From Ampullaceana balthica (lineage: Eukaryota > Mollusca > Gastropoda > Lymnaeidae), in assembly GCA_944989445.1 (NCBI GenBank), contig CALYLW010000014.1, positions 3,012,978 through 3,076,977 on the forward strand: a stretch of 64,000 nucleotides of DNA, given 5' to 3'. The translations under genes were made by a program, and so were the position numbers. Each line of letters starts with the position of its first letter. Within the stretch, counting starts at the first letter, position 1. Positions 1-15,388 of the stretch are shown here, one piece after another. A model generated the notes under the pieces. That model saw nothing but the letters and a program-made list of their open reading frames with translations. It ran no database searches and had not been told where the DNA came from.

Positions 1-60
1 GCGCTGTGAGCTCGGTTCCTTACTGGGATACAGCGCTATATAAATTATAAATTATTATTA
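1..60 (-). repeat. 3' end of a short interspersed repeat with ATT tail
   Basis: Read on the minus strand this runs from an ATT trinucleotide tail into ATTTATATAGCGCTGTATCC. A similar 'tatatagcgc' block next to an (ATA)n run occurs near 24,253-24,330, and a weaker one ends near 21,535. Such ends are typical of SINE or LINE 3' tails. The family is not identified and the copy is cut by the window edge. Confidence 0.35.
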
Positions 61-1661
61 TTATTATTAACAGGTGGCCGTTGGCGCAATAACAGGCGGC
101 CGTTGGCGCAAAAACTGAGTAGTCAAGGGATGCGTCCTCATAGAAAGGAAACATTTTAGTTATGAGATGAAAAGAATAGAATGGGTTGGTCTGTTTTATT
201 TTCCATTTATATTACCTGTTGTTGCCATGGTTGGCTAAGTAAACATGGATTGGACGCCTATTTACCATACATTTGAGAGGTTACAAAGTATTCACAGTTT
301 TTTTTTAAAGTTTATTTTTAAATATTGAATTGTGTGTGCTTTTGTTTGCCCAAATCAAGGTACTTAAATTGAATTTAAAAACAACAAACGTGATTACAGA
401 ACAAAGCGAATAGGCGGAGCCACGGCCAGGCTACTTGGATTTTAGAAGAATTTCATCGAGGATCATAGAAATAGCTTTTCAAAAATGACACAAGAACAAA
501 GTTCTATTCATTACATATTTTTTTAAGTTGGTAGGGGGGGTGGGGATATAAATAAAAGATTTTTTTAAAAAAAATTTTATAATTTAAAAAAAAATTATTT
601 TATGTTCCCAACTTTGCAAATTAACGCAGGCAACTTTTTGAAGAAAATTAAAAAAGAGTTTTGGAAAATGAGCATAGAATGTCAGTGCCAACACATTCAA
701 CTCGCTTATTTAAAATACCATAATCATGAAATGTCTATTCATCAAGCTTCGAGCATTAAAGATGTTCCTGGATTGAATCTAGTCACAATAAAATTTCTTT
801 CATCGCAGAAATAGTTATCAATAAAATCTTACGTAATTATTTGAAATTATTTAGACAATGGTCTGTTGTGTGGTGTAAATAGCGATAGTGAGATTATGAT
901 CATTATAACTCATCATTTACATCATCATTATAGCGTCATTATTAACTCATCGCCGCTCACAAATTTCGGTTACTAACATCATAGAGTTAACAGAATAGGG
1001 CGAAAAGAACAAAGAGCTACAAAGAATTTAACGTTTTTAGAATTTTTATGAGGATTTTATGGCTAAGTTAGGCTAAAAGAATTTAACGTTACAATGGCCA
1101 CAAATGCAACTATAATTACGAAAAGCTAAAACGGCTTTAATAAGTTTCGACGACCACAAGGAACTTACAGTAACGATGGTTTTAAAAGATATCTAGGATG
1201 TTCGAAAAGGACAAATACAATCATTTAAATGTGTTAAAATTGTTTCTAGAGTTAATATTGGGCACGGGGACATTTAAATGTTTTTATCATTCGTATAAGA
1301 AACATCGATAGATACTTTCAAAACATCACGCTGTATAGACGTGAAGGCAAGTTTTAAATATCACAAAAAATAATTAAACTTTTCCTCGAAACAAGAACAA
1401 CGAGCGATAATCCAACTACATGTATAATTGTATTATCTTTTTGTATCAATTTGAAATACAAGTGCTGCACTATAGACTATAGAGAGAAAGAAACAAAGCG
1501 TCATACATTAATGATTAATTCGTGGAGGATTTCGTCATGTCCGTTATTTTGAGTCGTTACATTCCCCCAGGATACAAAATAAATGTGTTGAAATCTAGTG
1601 ATCAAACCGTCCACGGTAACAGATGTGTCAAACTTTAATTTTTTTTTCATTATGTGACTTA
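61..1661. other. AT-rich intergenic stretch, no gene seen
   Basis: Two near-identical copies of a short 'ggcggccgttggcgca' motif lie at about 75-115. The open frame at 602-814 is short, AT-rich and shows no recognisable domain, so I do not call it a gene. No splice-consistent exon series was found. Confidence 0.5.
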
Positions 1662-1939
1662 AGGGGCCGTCCATAAAGTACGTCACGCTCCAGAGGGGGG
1701 GAGGGGGTGTAAGAAAGTGTGACACTTTGTGACAGGGGGGAGGGGGTGTCCGGCCATGTGTGACGTCATGCTGTTTTATATTAAATTTTGATTATTTTGT
1801 TAATAAAAAACACAATTTTTGTTCGAAAGTGTGACGTACTATAGGGGGGGGGGTCCGAGATGTGTGACAGTTTGTGACAGGGGGAGGGGGGAGTTAAAAA
1901 TTGTCAAAAATAGCGTGACGTACTTTATGGACGGCCCCT
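1662..1939. mobile_element. MITE with about 27-bp terminal inverted repeats
   Basis: The left end AGGGGCCGTCCATAAAGTAC and the right end, read in reverse complement, are the same for about 27 bases and continue into a GTCACGC motif. The interior is G-rich with repeated 'gtgtgacag' motifs and no coding potential. The left flank is TTAA-like (cttaagggg) and the right flank is ccccTAAG, so a degraded TTAA target is possible, but I cannot fix the superfamily. Confidence 0.8.
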
Positions 1940-2558
1940 AAGAGTTGAATAACGAACAAACAAAAATACTTTATATAACTTCTTATTTGTATTCATCCAT
2001 GTCTCATTCCTACAAGATTACACACATTTCAGCATGATTGGGTTTCAGCTTTGACGCCAGAAGAAGATTTTTAAAAATGCCTCAAGTACCTCCACGTGGC
2101 AACTGCTTTGAAAATAACTATTTCTCCTATGTTATATGTTACAAAAAGTGGATTTGATCAATTTTAGAAAGTGAGGAAAAAAATTAACTTAAGAATTTTT
2201 ATATTGGCCTGTGTTATTTCTAGACAGAGCAACATTGCTCACCGCACACTTTTTATGATTGAAAAACGCGTTGGGTGTAAATTTAATTAATTTTTTTTAA
2301 AGAAAAGAATGCGCCGTCTGCTGCGTAGCGACACGATAGAATCGACATTTAACCTATGAAAGTGCACGTAATTATATTTAAATCTTTTATTTTTAACCAC
2401 AGTCTTAAATCTCAAAAATTAATTACACACACACAATGGGAATGCACTGTCACAGAACAATCCCAGTGAGGTTTCCTTTAAAAACGAAAACCTTTTTTTT
2501 TCCTGACAATTATTGACATTGCAACATAGACGACAGGTTAAACAGCAGACGATCTTAC
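1940..2558. other. Intergenic, no gene seen
   Basis: Low-complexity AT-rich sequence. No repeat family or exon could be supported. Confidence 0.4.
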
Positions 2559-2667
2559 CGTTGCGAGAGTCAAGTCCCACTGCAGTCAAGAGATCTAGAT
2601 AACTGTCACCCCCGTGCGAGGCTAGTAGTGGTCCACGGTTCCCTGGTACGATTTCATTTATTGACAT
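2559..2667 (-). CDS. Candidate first coding exon, product unknown
   Basis: On the minus strand an ATG opens a 36-codon frame (MSINEIVPGNRGPLLASHGG at its start) that ends in phase 1 at a good donor, G|GTAAGATC. It lies in an unusual GC-rich patch (about 2,560-2,830) within AT-rich surroundings, as expected of a promoter or first exon. A second donor-like site (CAG|GTAAGGG) on the same strand near 2,714 could end a 5' untranslated exon. I do not recognise the peptide and see no downstream exon in the window, so this is weak. Confidence 0.22.
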
Positions 2668-3657
2668 TCCTGGCTTGTTCGAAGCGAGGCTGTCGGGCCA
2701 CGCACGTCCCTTACCTGGCTGGCGCGCTTCTCTCTCCAATCTCACGGCAACGGTCGGACCACGCTCCGGGTGTCTTGGACTTGTAGAAGTGTGGACGAGC
2801 GCGGGAGGGGGCGTGCGTGCGTGGCTCGTACCTTCCACCCACTACACCCCCCACAAACACACACACACACACATACTACTTTGGTTAAACTATTTGGTTC
2901 AACGTTCTTGATTCTTGGAACTGATCTTTAGGGGAAATTTATCAATAACAGTTTTGAAAATGAAACTTAATTCTCGAAATGTTATTGATGCGAGATTGAT
3001 CCCCCACCCCCGAATATATGAATAAAATTTTAATTTTAAATCTACAAAGTTCAAGACTAACAAACGAGTGGAAATCTCCGTTTCTGAATTCAAAGCAATT
3101 CAACAATCAGGAACTGAATACAGAAGATATAACGTTAAAAAGTTAAACTTGAAACAAAGACGACATGGCCCCCTAAAAGAAGACTTAGTAAATGAATCTC
3201 AGCGACACGATGGTGACCAGTGAGTTGTGTTGTGGGTTTATAAGGTTTAAGTCATGAATGACTGACCAGCACTGACCTTATCTAAAGAAATAGGTGGGGC
3301 ACATCATTCCCATGTCCCCTCACCCCCCTCCCAACACAGTCTCAGCGACACGATAGTAGCCAGTGAGTTGCGCGTATTGAATGGGTTTCAGCAATCGTGA
3401 ATGAATGACCTATCTAACGGAAGGAGTGCACCTCCCTCACCCGCTCCCCCTGCCCCACCCCCACAGCCTAAATGGCAGAATGACAGTGACTGGTGGAGTT
3501 TTTAAAAAGTTGAGGGTTTGGGGGGGGGGCTTTGAAATGAGTTCCCAGGTTAAATCTATTCATAAGACCCATGGATTGGTGCAGCGGTGGAGTTTTAAAA
3601 AAGAAATTCATTAAAGAAATTCAATGTCTGGCAAAGCGAAGCATAATTTTAAGTTTT
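2668..3657. other. GC-rich patch, CA microsatellite and unassigned sequence
   Basis: GC-rich sequence to about 2,830 is followed by a short (CA)n run near 2,855-2,873. Two diverged copies of a 'ctcagcgacacgat(g/a)gt(g/a)(a/g)ccagtgag' block occur at about 3,197 and 3,341, an old local duplication about 145 bases apart. No gene. Confidence 0.4.
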
Positions 3658-5392
3658 TAAATCCCTTATATTAACTTCACCGGCGTCTCTGTCGTCATCT
3701 CTTTCTGTCTTGGGCGGGCGGAAAAACAAAAGTCAAAAATGACCCACTTACCGTGATCCGTTCGAGCTGAAATTTGGCCCACGGGCCCGTCTCACCTAAC
3801 AATGCATCGTATCAAAATTTCAGATCGATCGATCGTACCGTAATTAAATTAATGCATTTTTAGTTTATCCTTTTATGAGGTATGTAATTCAAATTCACTG
3901 TTTGTTATTGTTTTTTTCCCACGTGAATGTTTGAGTTGACGCTTAGACGTCGACCGTCGTGCCGACACCCCCTCACGTCCCATCCCCCGTTAAAAGACAG
4001 GGGACATCACTCGGTGTCAGTCTGTAAATATTTGTGACGTTGGAACATAATCAATACTTTTAATTATGACTCAAATATAAGGGATTTATAGTAAAAACTT
4101 TGTTTTTACGGGTTTGTTTTATTGTTTTTTTCCCACGTGAGAGTTTGAGTTGATGCGTTGACGCGACCCATCGACGAACATGCGTGCTTTTGTTTACATT
4201 TTACGTGTCACGCTGAGCTCGGTCAAGCGAATCGGTGACCAGACTTTTCCCCCTCTCCCACCCCCCTCTCCCCCCCCAGGGTTATGAAGCAAAGTTGAGT
4301 TAGACAGATTCAGTCTGTAAATGTTTGTAGCGTTTGAAAATAATCAATACTGTTAGTTATGTCTCATATATAAGGGATTTATAGTCAAAAACTTTGTTTT
4401 TACGGGTTTGTTTTATTAAATCCCTTATATTAACTTCACCGCCGTCTCTGTCGTCATCTCTCTCTGTCTTGGGCGGGCGGGCGGAAAAACAAAAGTCAAA
4501 AATGGACCACTTACCGTAATCCGATCGAGCTGAAATTTGGCCCACGGGCCCGTCTGACCTAACAATGCATCGTATCAAAATTTCAGATCGATCGATCGTA
4601 CCGTAATTAAATTAATGCACTTTTAGTTTATCCTTATATGAGGTATGTAATTTAAATTCACTGTTTGTTATTGTTTTTTTCCCACGTGAATGTTTGAGTT
4701 GACGCGACCCATCGAAGTACCGCGTGCTTTTGTTTACATTTTACGTGTCACGCTGAGCTCAGTCCCCCCACCCCCCTCCCCCCTAGGGTTATGAAGCAAA
4801 GTTGAGTTAAGAGTTTAAAAATACTGTTAGTTATGTCTCATATATAAGGGATTTATTGTCAAAAACTATGTTTTTACGGGTTTGTTTTTTAAATCCCTTA
4901 TATTAATTTCACCGGCGTCTCTGTCGTCATCTCTCTCTGTCTGTCTTGGGCGGGCCGGCGGAAAAACAAAAGTAAAAAATGATCCACTTTCCGTGTTCCG
5001 ATCGAGCTGAAATTTGGCACACGGACCCGTCTCACCTAACAATGCATCGTATCAAAATTTCAGATCGATCGATCGTACCGTAATTAAATTAATGCATTTT
5101 TAGTTTTTCCTTATATAACGTATGTAATTCAAATTCACGGTTTGTTATTGTTTTTTTTCCCACGTGAAAGTTTGAGTTGACGCTTTGACGCGACCCATCG
5201 AAGCACCGGCGTGCTTTTGTTTACATTTTACGTGTCATACTGAGCTCGGGTCAGGGTTATAAAGCAAAGTTGATTTAAGACAGATTCAGTCTGTAAATAT
5301 TTGTAGCGTTTGAAAATAATCAATACTGTTAGTTATGTCTCATATATAAGGGATTTATAGTCAAAAACTTTGATTTTACGGGTTTGTTTTTA
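3658..5392 (+). mobile_element. Tandem array of Helentron-like (HINE-type) elements
   Basis: Units begin AAATCCCTTATATTAACTTC and end with the inverted motif TATAAGGGATTTATAG, then a small hairpin (AAAAAC-ttt-GTTTTT) and the end ACGGGTTTGTTTT. Units run at about 3,658-4,120, 4,121-4,417 (lacking its 5' half), 4,418-4,890 and 4,891-5,392, joined head to tail. Subterminal inverted repeats, a 3' hairpin just inside the end and tandem head-to-tail arrangement are features described for Helentron-associated elements; that classification is inference. No coding capacity is visible. Related copies are at 8,891-10,121, 31,076-31,570 and 44,757-45,178. Confidence 0.7.
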
Positions 5393-6079
5393 TTCAGAAG
5401 TTTAGTGAAAGGGGGGGGGGTGGGGGGGACATATGTCCAAGTGCACCGAGGTACAGTGGTGCAAAATGGGGATTACGACTTTAAAAGTGAAAAAGGTTAG
5501 TAAATGTGCAGGGGCGTCAATTTTATAGTGTCTTCCCGGGCGCAAAATATCGCAACTACTCCTCTGAATATTTACATTGTTATCGGCTATAGTTAAAACT
5601 TTTTGACTCAATCCCCCTTCCCTCAAACCCCACCACTCAGTTAAATCCACAAACCTTTTTTTTTAATTCCAAAAAATTATTAACACTGTCTCAATCTGAC
5701 GGCATTGTCGAGATCATATGCTGGTTCTTGAACTTAATAAACACACGTTGTGCTGGGACTAATATTAAAGGAAGTTTTCATAGCAATGACACAATGACAT
5801 GGTAATGTGTCACAAAATACGACGTCTCATTAACATTAACAAAAGGACAAGGCGTCAATGTATCATGAATGTTGATACGCAATTCGACGATCAATTGATC
5901 GATTTAAACTTGTTTTGGGGGATTCTTAGTTGGTGTGTGCATATTGAATAGGTAGATATCAATACCGCTGCAGTAAAATTTTAGCGTAGACAAGTTCTCT
6001 GAAAATATGATCTCTATGAGAGTAAACTATTTCCATTTTCTAGGGAAAAGTTGTTCTGGTTCTTTTCTACCAGAAAATC
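5393..6079. other. Intergenic, G-run and unassigned sequence
   Basis: A homopolymer-rich G tract lies at about 5,409-5,428. The remainder is AT-rich with no supportable exon. Confidence 0.4.
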
Positions 6080-6490
6080 GATTTTGGGCTTCTTTTTCGG
6101 GACTCTAGATATTGGCCATGTCTTCCCGGAGACTGAAATTTCGGCCTTGATTTTTGTCATGTTCTACAGGAGACTAGATTTTGGCCAAATTCTCACATAG
6201 AACTTATTTTGACAATAATTTTGGCCATGCTCTCCCGGAGAGTAAATTGTGGCCATGTTCTTCCGGGGACTTGATTTTGGCCATGTTCTCCCTAAGATTT
6301 GACTTTGGCCATGTTCTCCCATAGATTTGACTTTGGCCATGTTATCTCATAGATTTGAATTTGGCCATGTTCTCCCATAGATTTGTCTTTGGCCATGTTC
6401 TCCCATAGATTTGATTTTGGGCATGTCCTCCCATAGATTTGATTTTGGCGATGTCCTCCCATAGATTTGATTTTGGCCATGTTCTCCCGT
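6080..6490 (+). repeat. 28-bp minisatellite, degenerate at its left end
   Basis: A unit of about 28 bases containing TTTGGCCATGTTCTCCC and then ATAGATTTGA repeats cleanly from about 6,220 to 6,490. Increasingly diverged copies reach back to about 6,080. The long minus-strand open frames here are only translations of the repeat. Confidence 0.85.
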
Positions 6491-7379
6491 TGTATCAGGA
6501 AGGTGCTCACCTTGAATATTTGAACAAAGTCCTCGCGACACATCCCATTTCATGTTCTGGCGTATCTTCGCGTTAAGAGGGATGTGAATAAAAGTTATTT
6601 TAAAAAAATTAAAGTCTTACTTGTAAATATTTCTTTAAATCTATCTTTAAATTGTATCTTACCATTTCAGTCATTAGGAAACAGTATTAATGGAGATATT
6701 TTAATAACATCCATTCAAATGCTGCTATCTGCATGCATCGTTTCAAAAACGCTAACTATTCTGGGCCATTTATCTGACGTATGTTTTTTTTTAAAGGCAC
6801 CCTTAGACAAAACGCCCTATAAATGTAGGGTTATTGCACCACGGGGGCGGCCCGAAATTCAAGCCTACTTAATAAGTACTGATCTCCCTGATGTCGCTGC
6901 GACTCGCTGCCTATCAAAAAATAGTTAAAACGGAAATACAGTAATGACATGCGACATACCAAAGTGAGCACACATTGGGAACCACTTTACAATTTAAAAA
7001 AAAACATGCATGGATTCTGCTCTAAAGAAATCCAGATTCGTTGTAACAAAATTAAAGCAATTTAGTTTTTAAAAAATGGCAAAAACGTTTCTTTAAAAAT
7101 AAATTGGAAACAGGGTAGCTTTTAATAGTCGCATCCTATTAATCGCTTTGCGCAGAACGAAATGTGTTTACTTTATTAACTGATAGATCTCGAATCGATC
7201 AGATAATGCTGATATAATTTTCTGGTTCACGTAATTGCTATTAATTTTAAAGGCATAAGTGCGTGAGGTACACGAATGATTTCATTCTTTAGATTGGACA
7301 GTGCGCAATTGGTCAAAAGTGTTTCAAACTATCTACGCTTGTTTTTGTCGGATCTTCCTTGTTTTCATTCGGTATAGAA
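6491..7379. other. Intergenic, no gene seen
   Basis: The open frame at 6,584-6,928 has no recognisable domain and no adjoining exon. I see no repeat family here. Confidence 0.35.
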
Positions 7380-7701
7380 CGGGGGTCGGGAAACTTTTTG
7401 TCTCAGAGAGCCATAAACACCGCATATTTTGAAAAGTAATTCTGTGAGAGCCATACATTATGTTTAAAACTAAAAATTCAAGTAAATGTGGGCATTTAGT
7501 GTAATTTCAACACTATAAGTACAATAATTAGGTATCTGAATTCTTTTAATAACATTTTATGCTGTTTTTTATATACAATTATAATGTAGATCAAAGGATT
7601 CTGAGTTTAAAAAAATAAATAATCTAACATTTGTCTGAGAGCCAGATGCAGCCATCAATAGAGCCACATATGGCTCGCGATCCATGGTTTCCCGACCCCT
7701 G
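7380..7701. mobile_element. Non-autonomous hAT element with perfect 8-bp target duplication
   Basis: The ends are inverted repeats (GGGGTCGGGAAAC at left, GTTTCCCGACCCC at right). The element is flanked on both sides by the identical 8-mer GTATAGAA (7,372-7,379 and 7,702-7,709). Eight-base duplications are diagnostic of the hAT superfamily. The 322-bp interior is AT-rich, contains 'agagccatac' type motifs and encodes no transposase. Confidence 0.9.
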
Positions 7702-7773
7702 GTATAGAATAACGATTAGCGTACGGGAGCTTAATTCTATCCTGCTTGAATTTCATTAACAATGACAATATGT

Positions 7774-7901
7774 GTTATCCCCGCCATAAGCCAGCACAAT
7801 ATTTGTTATCCTCGCCATCAACCAGCACAATATTTGTTATCCTCACCATCAGCCAGCACAATATTTATTATCTTCGCCATCAACCGGCAAAATATTTATT
7901 A
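7774..7901 (+). repeat. 31-bp minisatellite interrupted by a Helitron
   Basis: Four units of about 31 bases (TTATCCTCGCCATCAACC followed by AGCACAATATTTG, with variants) lie in tandem. A fifth unit starts TTATTA and is cut at 7,901. It resumes as TCCTCGCCATCAACCAGCAC at 13,970, on the far side of the 6 kb insertion. Confidence 0.85.
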
Positions 7902-8224
7902 CTAGACGCCCCGCCGCGTAGCATACGCCGCAGACTTGCTCATGGAGAGTGAAAAGAAAGTTGAGAAAGAACGGACACAAACTACAGCACGAAGAAATCA
8001 AAACAACGCGAGTTTACGTCGGTTGGGGTTTGCCGACTTATTGTTTTTTTTCCCTTTCTTTCGAGACATTCGCACTGTGGTTATCTACCTGCCCACCACC
8101 CTTTACCGCATTAGCTTGCCAAAAATAAACTGTGATTTGCCGACCCTAGCGAGGGTCAGACATGTTGGCAATAAAGGGGTAAAAGAACGGGCACAAACAG
8201 ACATTTTTAAAAATTAAAAAAAAA

Positions 8225-8300
8225 CAATGTTATCGCTGGGGCTTGAACCCAGGACCTTGCCCGCATGAGGCGGACGTGATAACCAGTACAATACGAATCT
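8225..8300 (-). repeat. tRNA-like segment inside Helitron, copy 1
   Basis: The minus strand reads ...TACTGGTTATCACGTCCGCC... and then a B-box-like GGTTCAAGCCC paired in a TCTGGG/CCCAG-type arm, ending GCGATAACA. It resembles tRNA-Val (TGGTTATCACGT D-arm region). It belongs to the Helitron family and is unlikely to be a working tRNA gene. Confidence 0.5.
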
Positions 8301-8382
8301 CACGTTTTCTGTGAAGGTAGAATGCAATTGAAATGCAAGGACCACTGTTGGTCACACCTCCACTACCTTCGCTTTCCAACCA

Positions 8383-8890
8383 TTCTAGACGCCTCGCGGT
8401 GTAACATACGCCGCAGACTTGCTCATAGATAGTGCAAGAAAAAAGGGGAGGGGGAGATCGGACACAAACAGTAGCACGAACACATGGGAATAACGCGAGT
8501 GAACGTTGGGGTACCACCGAAGCATTTTTGGTAAGTATTTCGGACATCGCCACAATAAATAAACAAATATTACAGCCATGAAGCCAAGTTGGAGAGCAAC
8601 AACTTCGTCCATGAATGAAATATGCGACCAATAGAAACAGACAGGTACCTGGTGAAGGAATTGATATAACATTGAACTAAGCTTTTTGCCGTGACATGCG
8701 AAGCGGTGTTTATGTTTGTTAAGAAAGGTGGGAAAAGAACAGGCATTAGCATTTTTTAAAAATTAAAAAAAAACATATGTTGCCGCTTGGGCCTGAACCT
8801 AAGACCTTCCGCATGTCAGGCGGATGTAATAACCAATACACTACGAAATACATACACACTGTGCAGGAACATCGAAAGTGAATGTAATTA
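8383..8890 (-). mobile_element. Second Helitron copy nested in the composite
   Basis: A second family 3' terminus (CTAGACGCCTCGCGG in plus orientation, hairpin arms around 'gtgtaacatacgcc') begins at 8,383. Its body runs to about 8,890 and appears to resume at 10,126-10,270 after the nested Helentron-like array. The right part contains the family's 'gaccccagcgagggtca' block and the 5' terminal 'tcccaccatgaagataatta' block. Confidence 0.6.
8775..8850 (-). repeat. tRNA-like segment inside Helitron, copy 2
   Basis: A diverged homologue of the 8,225-8,300 segment. The minus strand contains GGTTATTACATCCGCC and a B-box-like GGTTCAGGCCC. It has the same position within the Helitron copy. Confidence 0.45.
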
Positions 8891-10121
8891 AAACAAACCC
8901 GTAAAAACAAAGTTTTTGACTATAAATCCCTTATATATGAGACATAACTAACAGTATTGATTATTTTCAAACGCGACAAACATTTACAGACTGAATCTGT
9001 CTTAACTCAACTTTGCTTCATAACCCTGGGGGGGGGGTGGGAGAGGGGAAAAGTCTGGTCACCGATCGCTTGACCGAGCTCAGCGTGACACGTAAAATGT
9101 AAACAAAAGCACGCCGGTACTTCGATGGGTCGCGTCAACTCAAACTCTCACGTGGAAAAAAACAGTGAATTTGAATTGCATACGTTATATAAGGAAAAAC
9201 TAAAAATGCATTAATTTAATTACGGTACGTTCGATCAATCTGAAATTTTGACACGATGCATTGTTAGGTGAGACGGGTCGGGCGGGCGGGCGGAAAAACA
9301 AAAGTAAAAAATGACCCACTTCCCGTGATCGGATCGAGCTGAAATTTGGCACACGGACTTGTCTAACCTAACAATGCATCGTATCGAAATTTCAGATCGA
9401 TCGAACGTACCGTAAATAAATTAATGCATTTTTAGTTTATCCTTATATGAGGAATGTAATTCAAATTCACGGTTTGTTATTGTTTTTTTCCACGTGAGTT
9501 TGAGTTGACGCTTAGAGCCCATGAGATGATGAGATGATGAGACGGCCGCGAATTTAATATAAGGGATTTAATCAAACAAACCCGTAAAAACTAAGTTTTT
9601 GACTATAAATCCCTTATATATGAGACATAACTAACAGTATTGATTATTTTCAAACAATAACAGACTGAATCTGTCTTAACTCAAATTTGCTTCATAACCC
9701 TAGGGGGGAGGGGTGGGTGGGAGGGGGAGAGGGGAAAAGTCTGGTCACCGATTCGCTTGACCGAGCTCAGAGTGACACGTAAAATGTAAACAAAAGCACC
9801 CCGTCGCTTCGTTGGGTCGCCTCAATGCGTCAGCTCAAAATTTCACGTGGGAAAAAAACAATAACAAACCGTGAATTTGAATTACATACCTCATATAAGG
9901 ATAAACTAAAAATGCATTAATTTAATTACGGTACGTTCGATCGATCTGAAATTTTGATACGATGCATGGTTAGGTTAGACGGGCCCGTGTGCCAACTTTC
10001 AGCTCGATCCGATGACGGGAAGTGGGTCATTTTCGACTTTTGTTTTTCCGCCCGCCCGCCGAGCCCATGAGAGGATGAGATGATGACAGAGACGGCCGCG
10101 AAGTTAATATACGGGATTTAA
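8891..10121 (-). mobile_element. Helentron-like tandem array, reverse orientation
   Basis: Two units in reverse orientation start at 8,891 and 9,575 (AAACAAACCCGTAAAAAC, then TAAATCCCTTATATATGA) and end near 9,571 and 10,120. The first unit is rearranged. Reverse-oriented sequence to about 9,275 is followed by a forward copy of the same block to about 9,515, giving an inverted repeat with arms of roughly 130-200 bases around the 'aacaatgcatcgt' core. The array interrupts the Helitron body. Confidence 0.65.
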
Positions 10122-10274
10122 AAACATTGCTGGTCTCAAGACATGCCCCACCCCACCACTACCTTCGCTTGCCAAACGTTAACTGTGTTTATTTGACCCC
10201 AGCGAGGGTCATTCGTCATGCTCGGTTGCACATACTTGCAGCTTGCCTCGCAGGGTCCCACCATGAAGATAATT

Positions 10275-14751
<4,477 letters not shown>

Positions 14752-15070
14752 TGGATATGTAGAGCACCCGCGGGGATATCGGTGCACCTCGTGGGTTTTC
14801 AATCTACCAGTGCGTGATGTATGTGCACATGTCGTATATGTATGTGCTGCACCTGTGTGAGATTTGTGTGCACATGTCGTAGATGTATGTGCACCTGTGT
14901 GAGATGTATGCGCACATGTCGTAGATGTATGTGCACCACACCTGTCTCAGATGTATGTGCACATGTCGTAGATGTATGTGCACCTGTGTGAGGTGTATGC
15001 GCACAAGTCGTAGATGTATGTGCACCTGTGTGAGATGTATGTGCACATGTCGTAGTTGTATGTCCACCAG
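14752..15070 (+). repeat. 42-bp minisatellite made of two 21-bp half-units
   Basis: Alternating half-units GTGCACATGTCGTAGATGTA and GTGCACCTGTGTGAGATGTA (plus one base each) repeat about seven times, with decayed copies on both edges. Open frames in it on both strands are repeat artefacts. Confidence 0.9.
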
Positions 15071-15388
15071 TGGAGTTTTCACTATTGAAGGCCAGACTTT
15101 GCATAATTTGAGAACCGCTGCATTACACTGCAGCACACTTTTGTTTATCATGGTCTAGCAGTGCATGATGGGACCTCAAAGTTATCTTGATCGATCTCCC
15201 AACAATCGGACCCCCCGGGGGACACACGCTACATGTAAACTTACCAGCAAACTTCGCAACAAACAAAAAAAGTTGTTTTGAAAACCGACTGTCGCGAAAA
15301 TATCGGCAGACGAGATCTCTGTTACGGCGTGCACTTCATTGTTTCTGATGTCAATCTTTGAGCACGCCTCACGTGGCCAAGCATGTTT
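15071..15388. other. Unassigned spacer between two minisatellites
   Basis: Unique-looking sequence with no exon or repeat family that I can support. Confidence 0.35.

Noticed and set aside
2419..2838. A 139-codon minus-strand open frame as a complete gene
   Set aside because: Its outer parts run through low-complexity and CA-rich sequence with no recognisable domain; only the inner part bounded by a donor site is kept as a weak exon candidate.
8225..8300. A functional tRNA-Val gene
   Set aside because: The segment recurs at the same place in several Helitron copies, lacks a clean acceptor stem, and the copies have diverged; it is a repeat-embedded tRNA relic.
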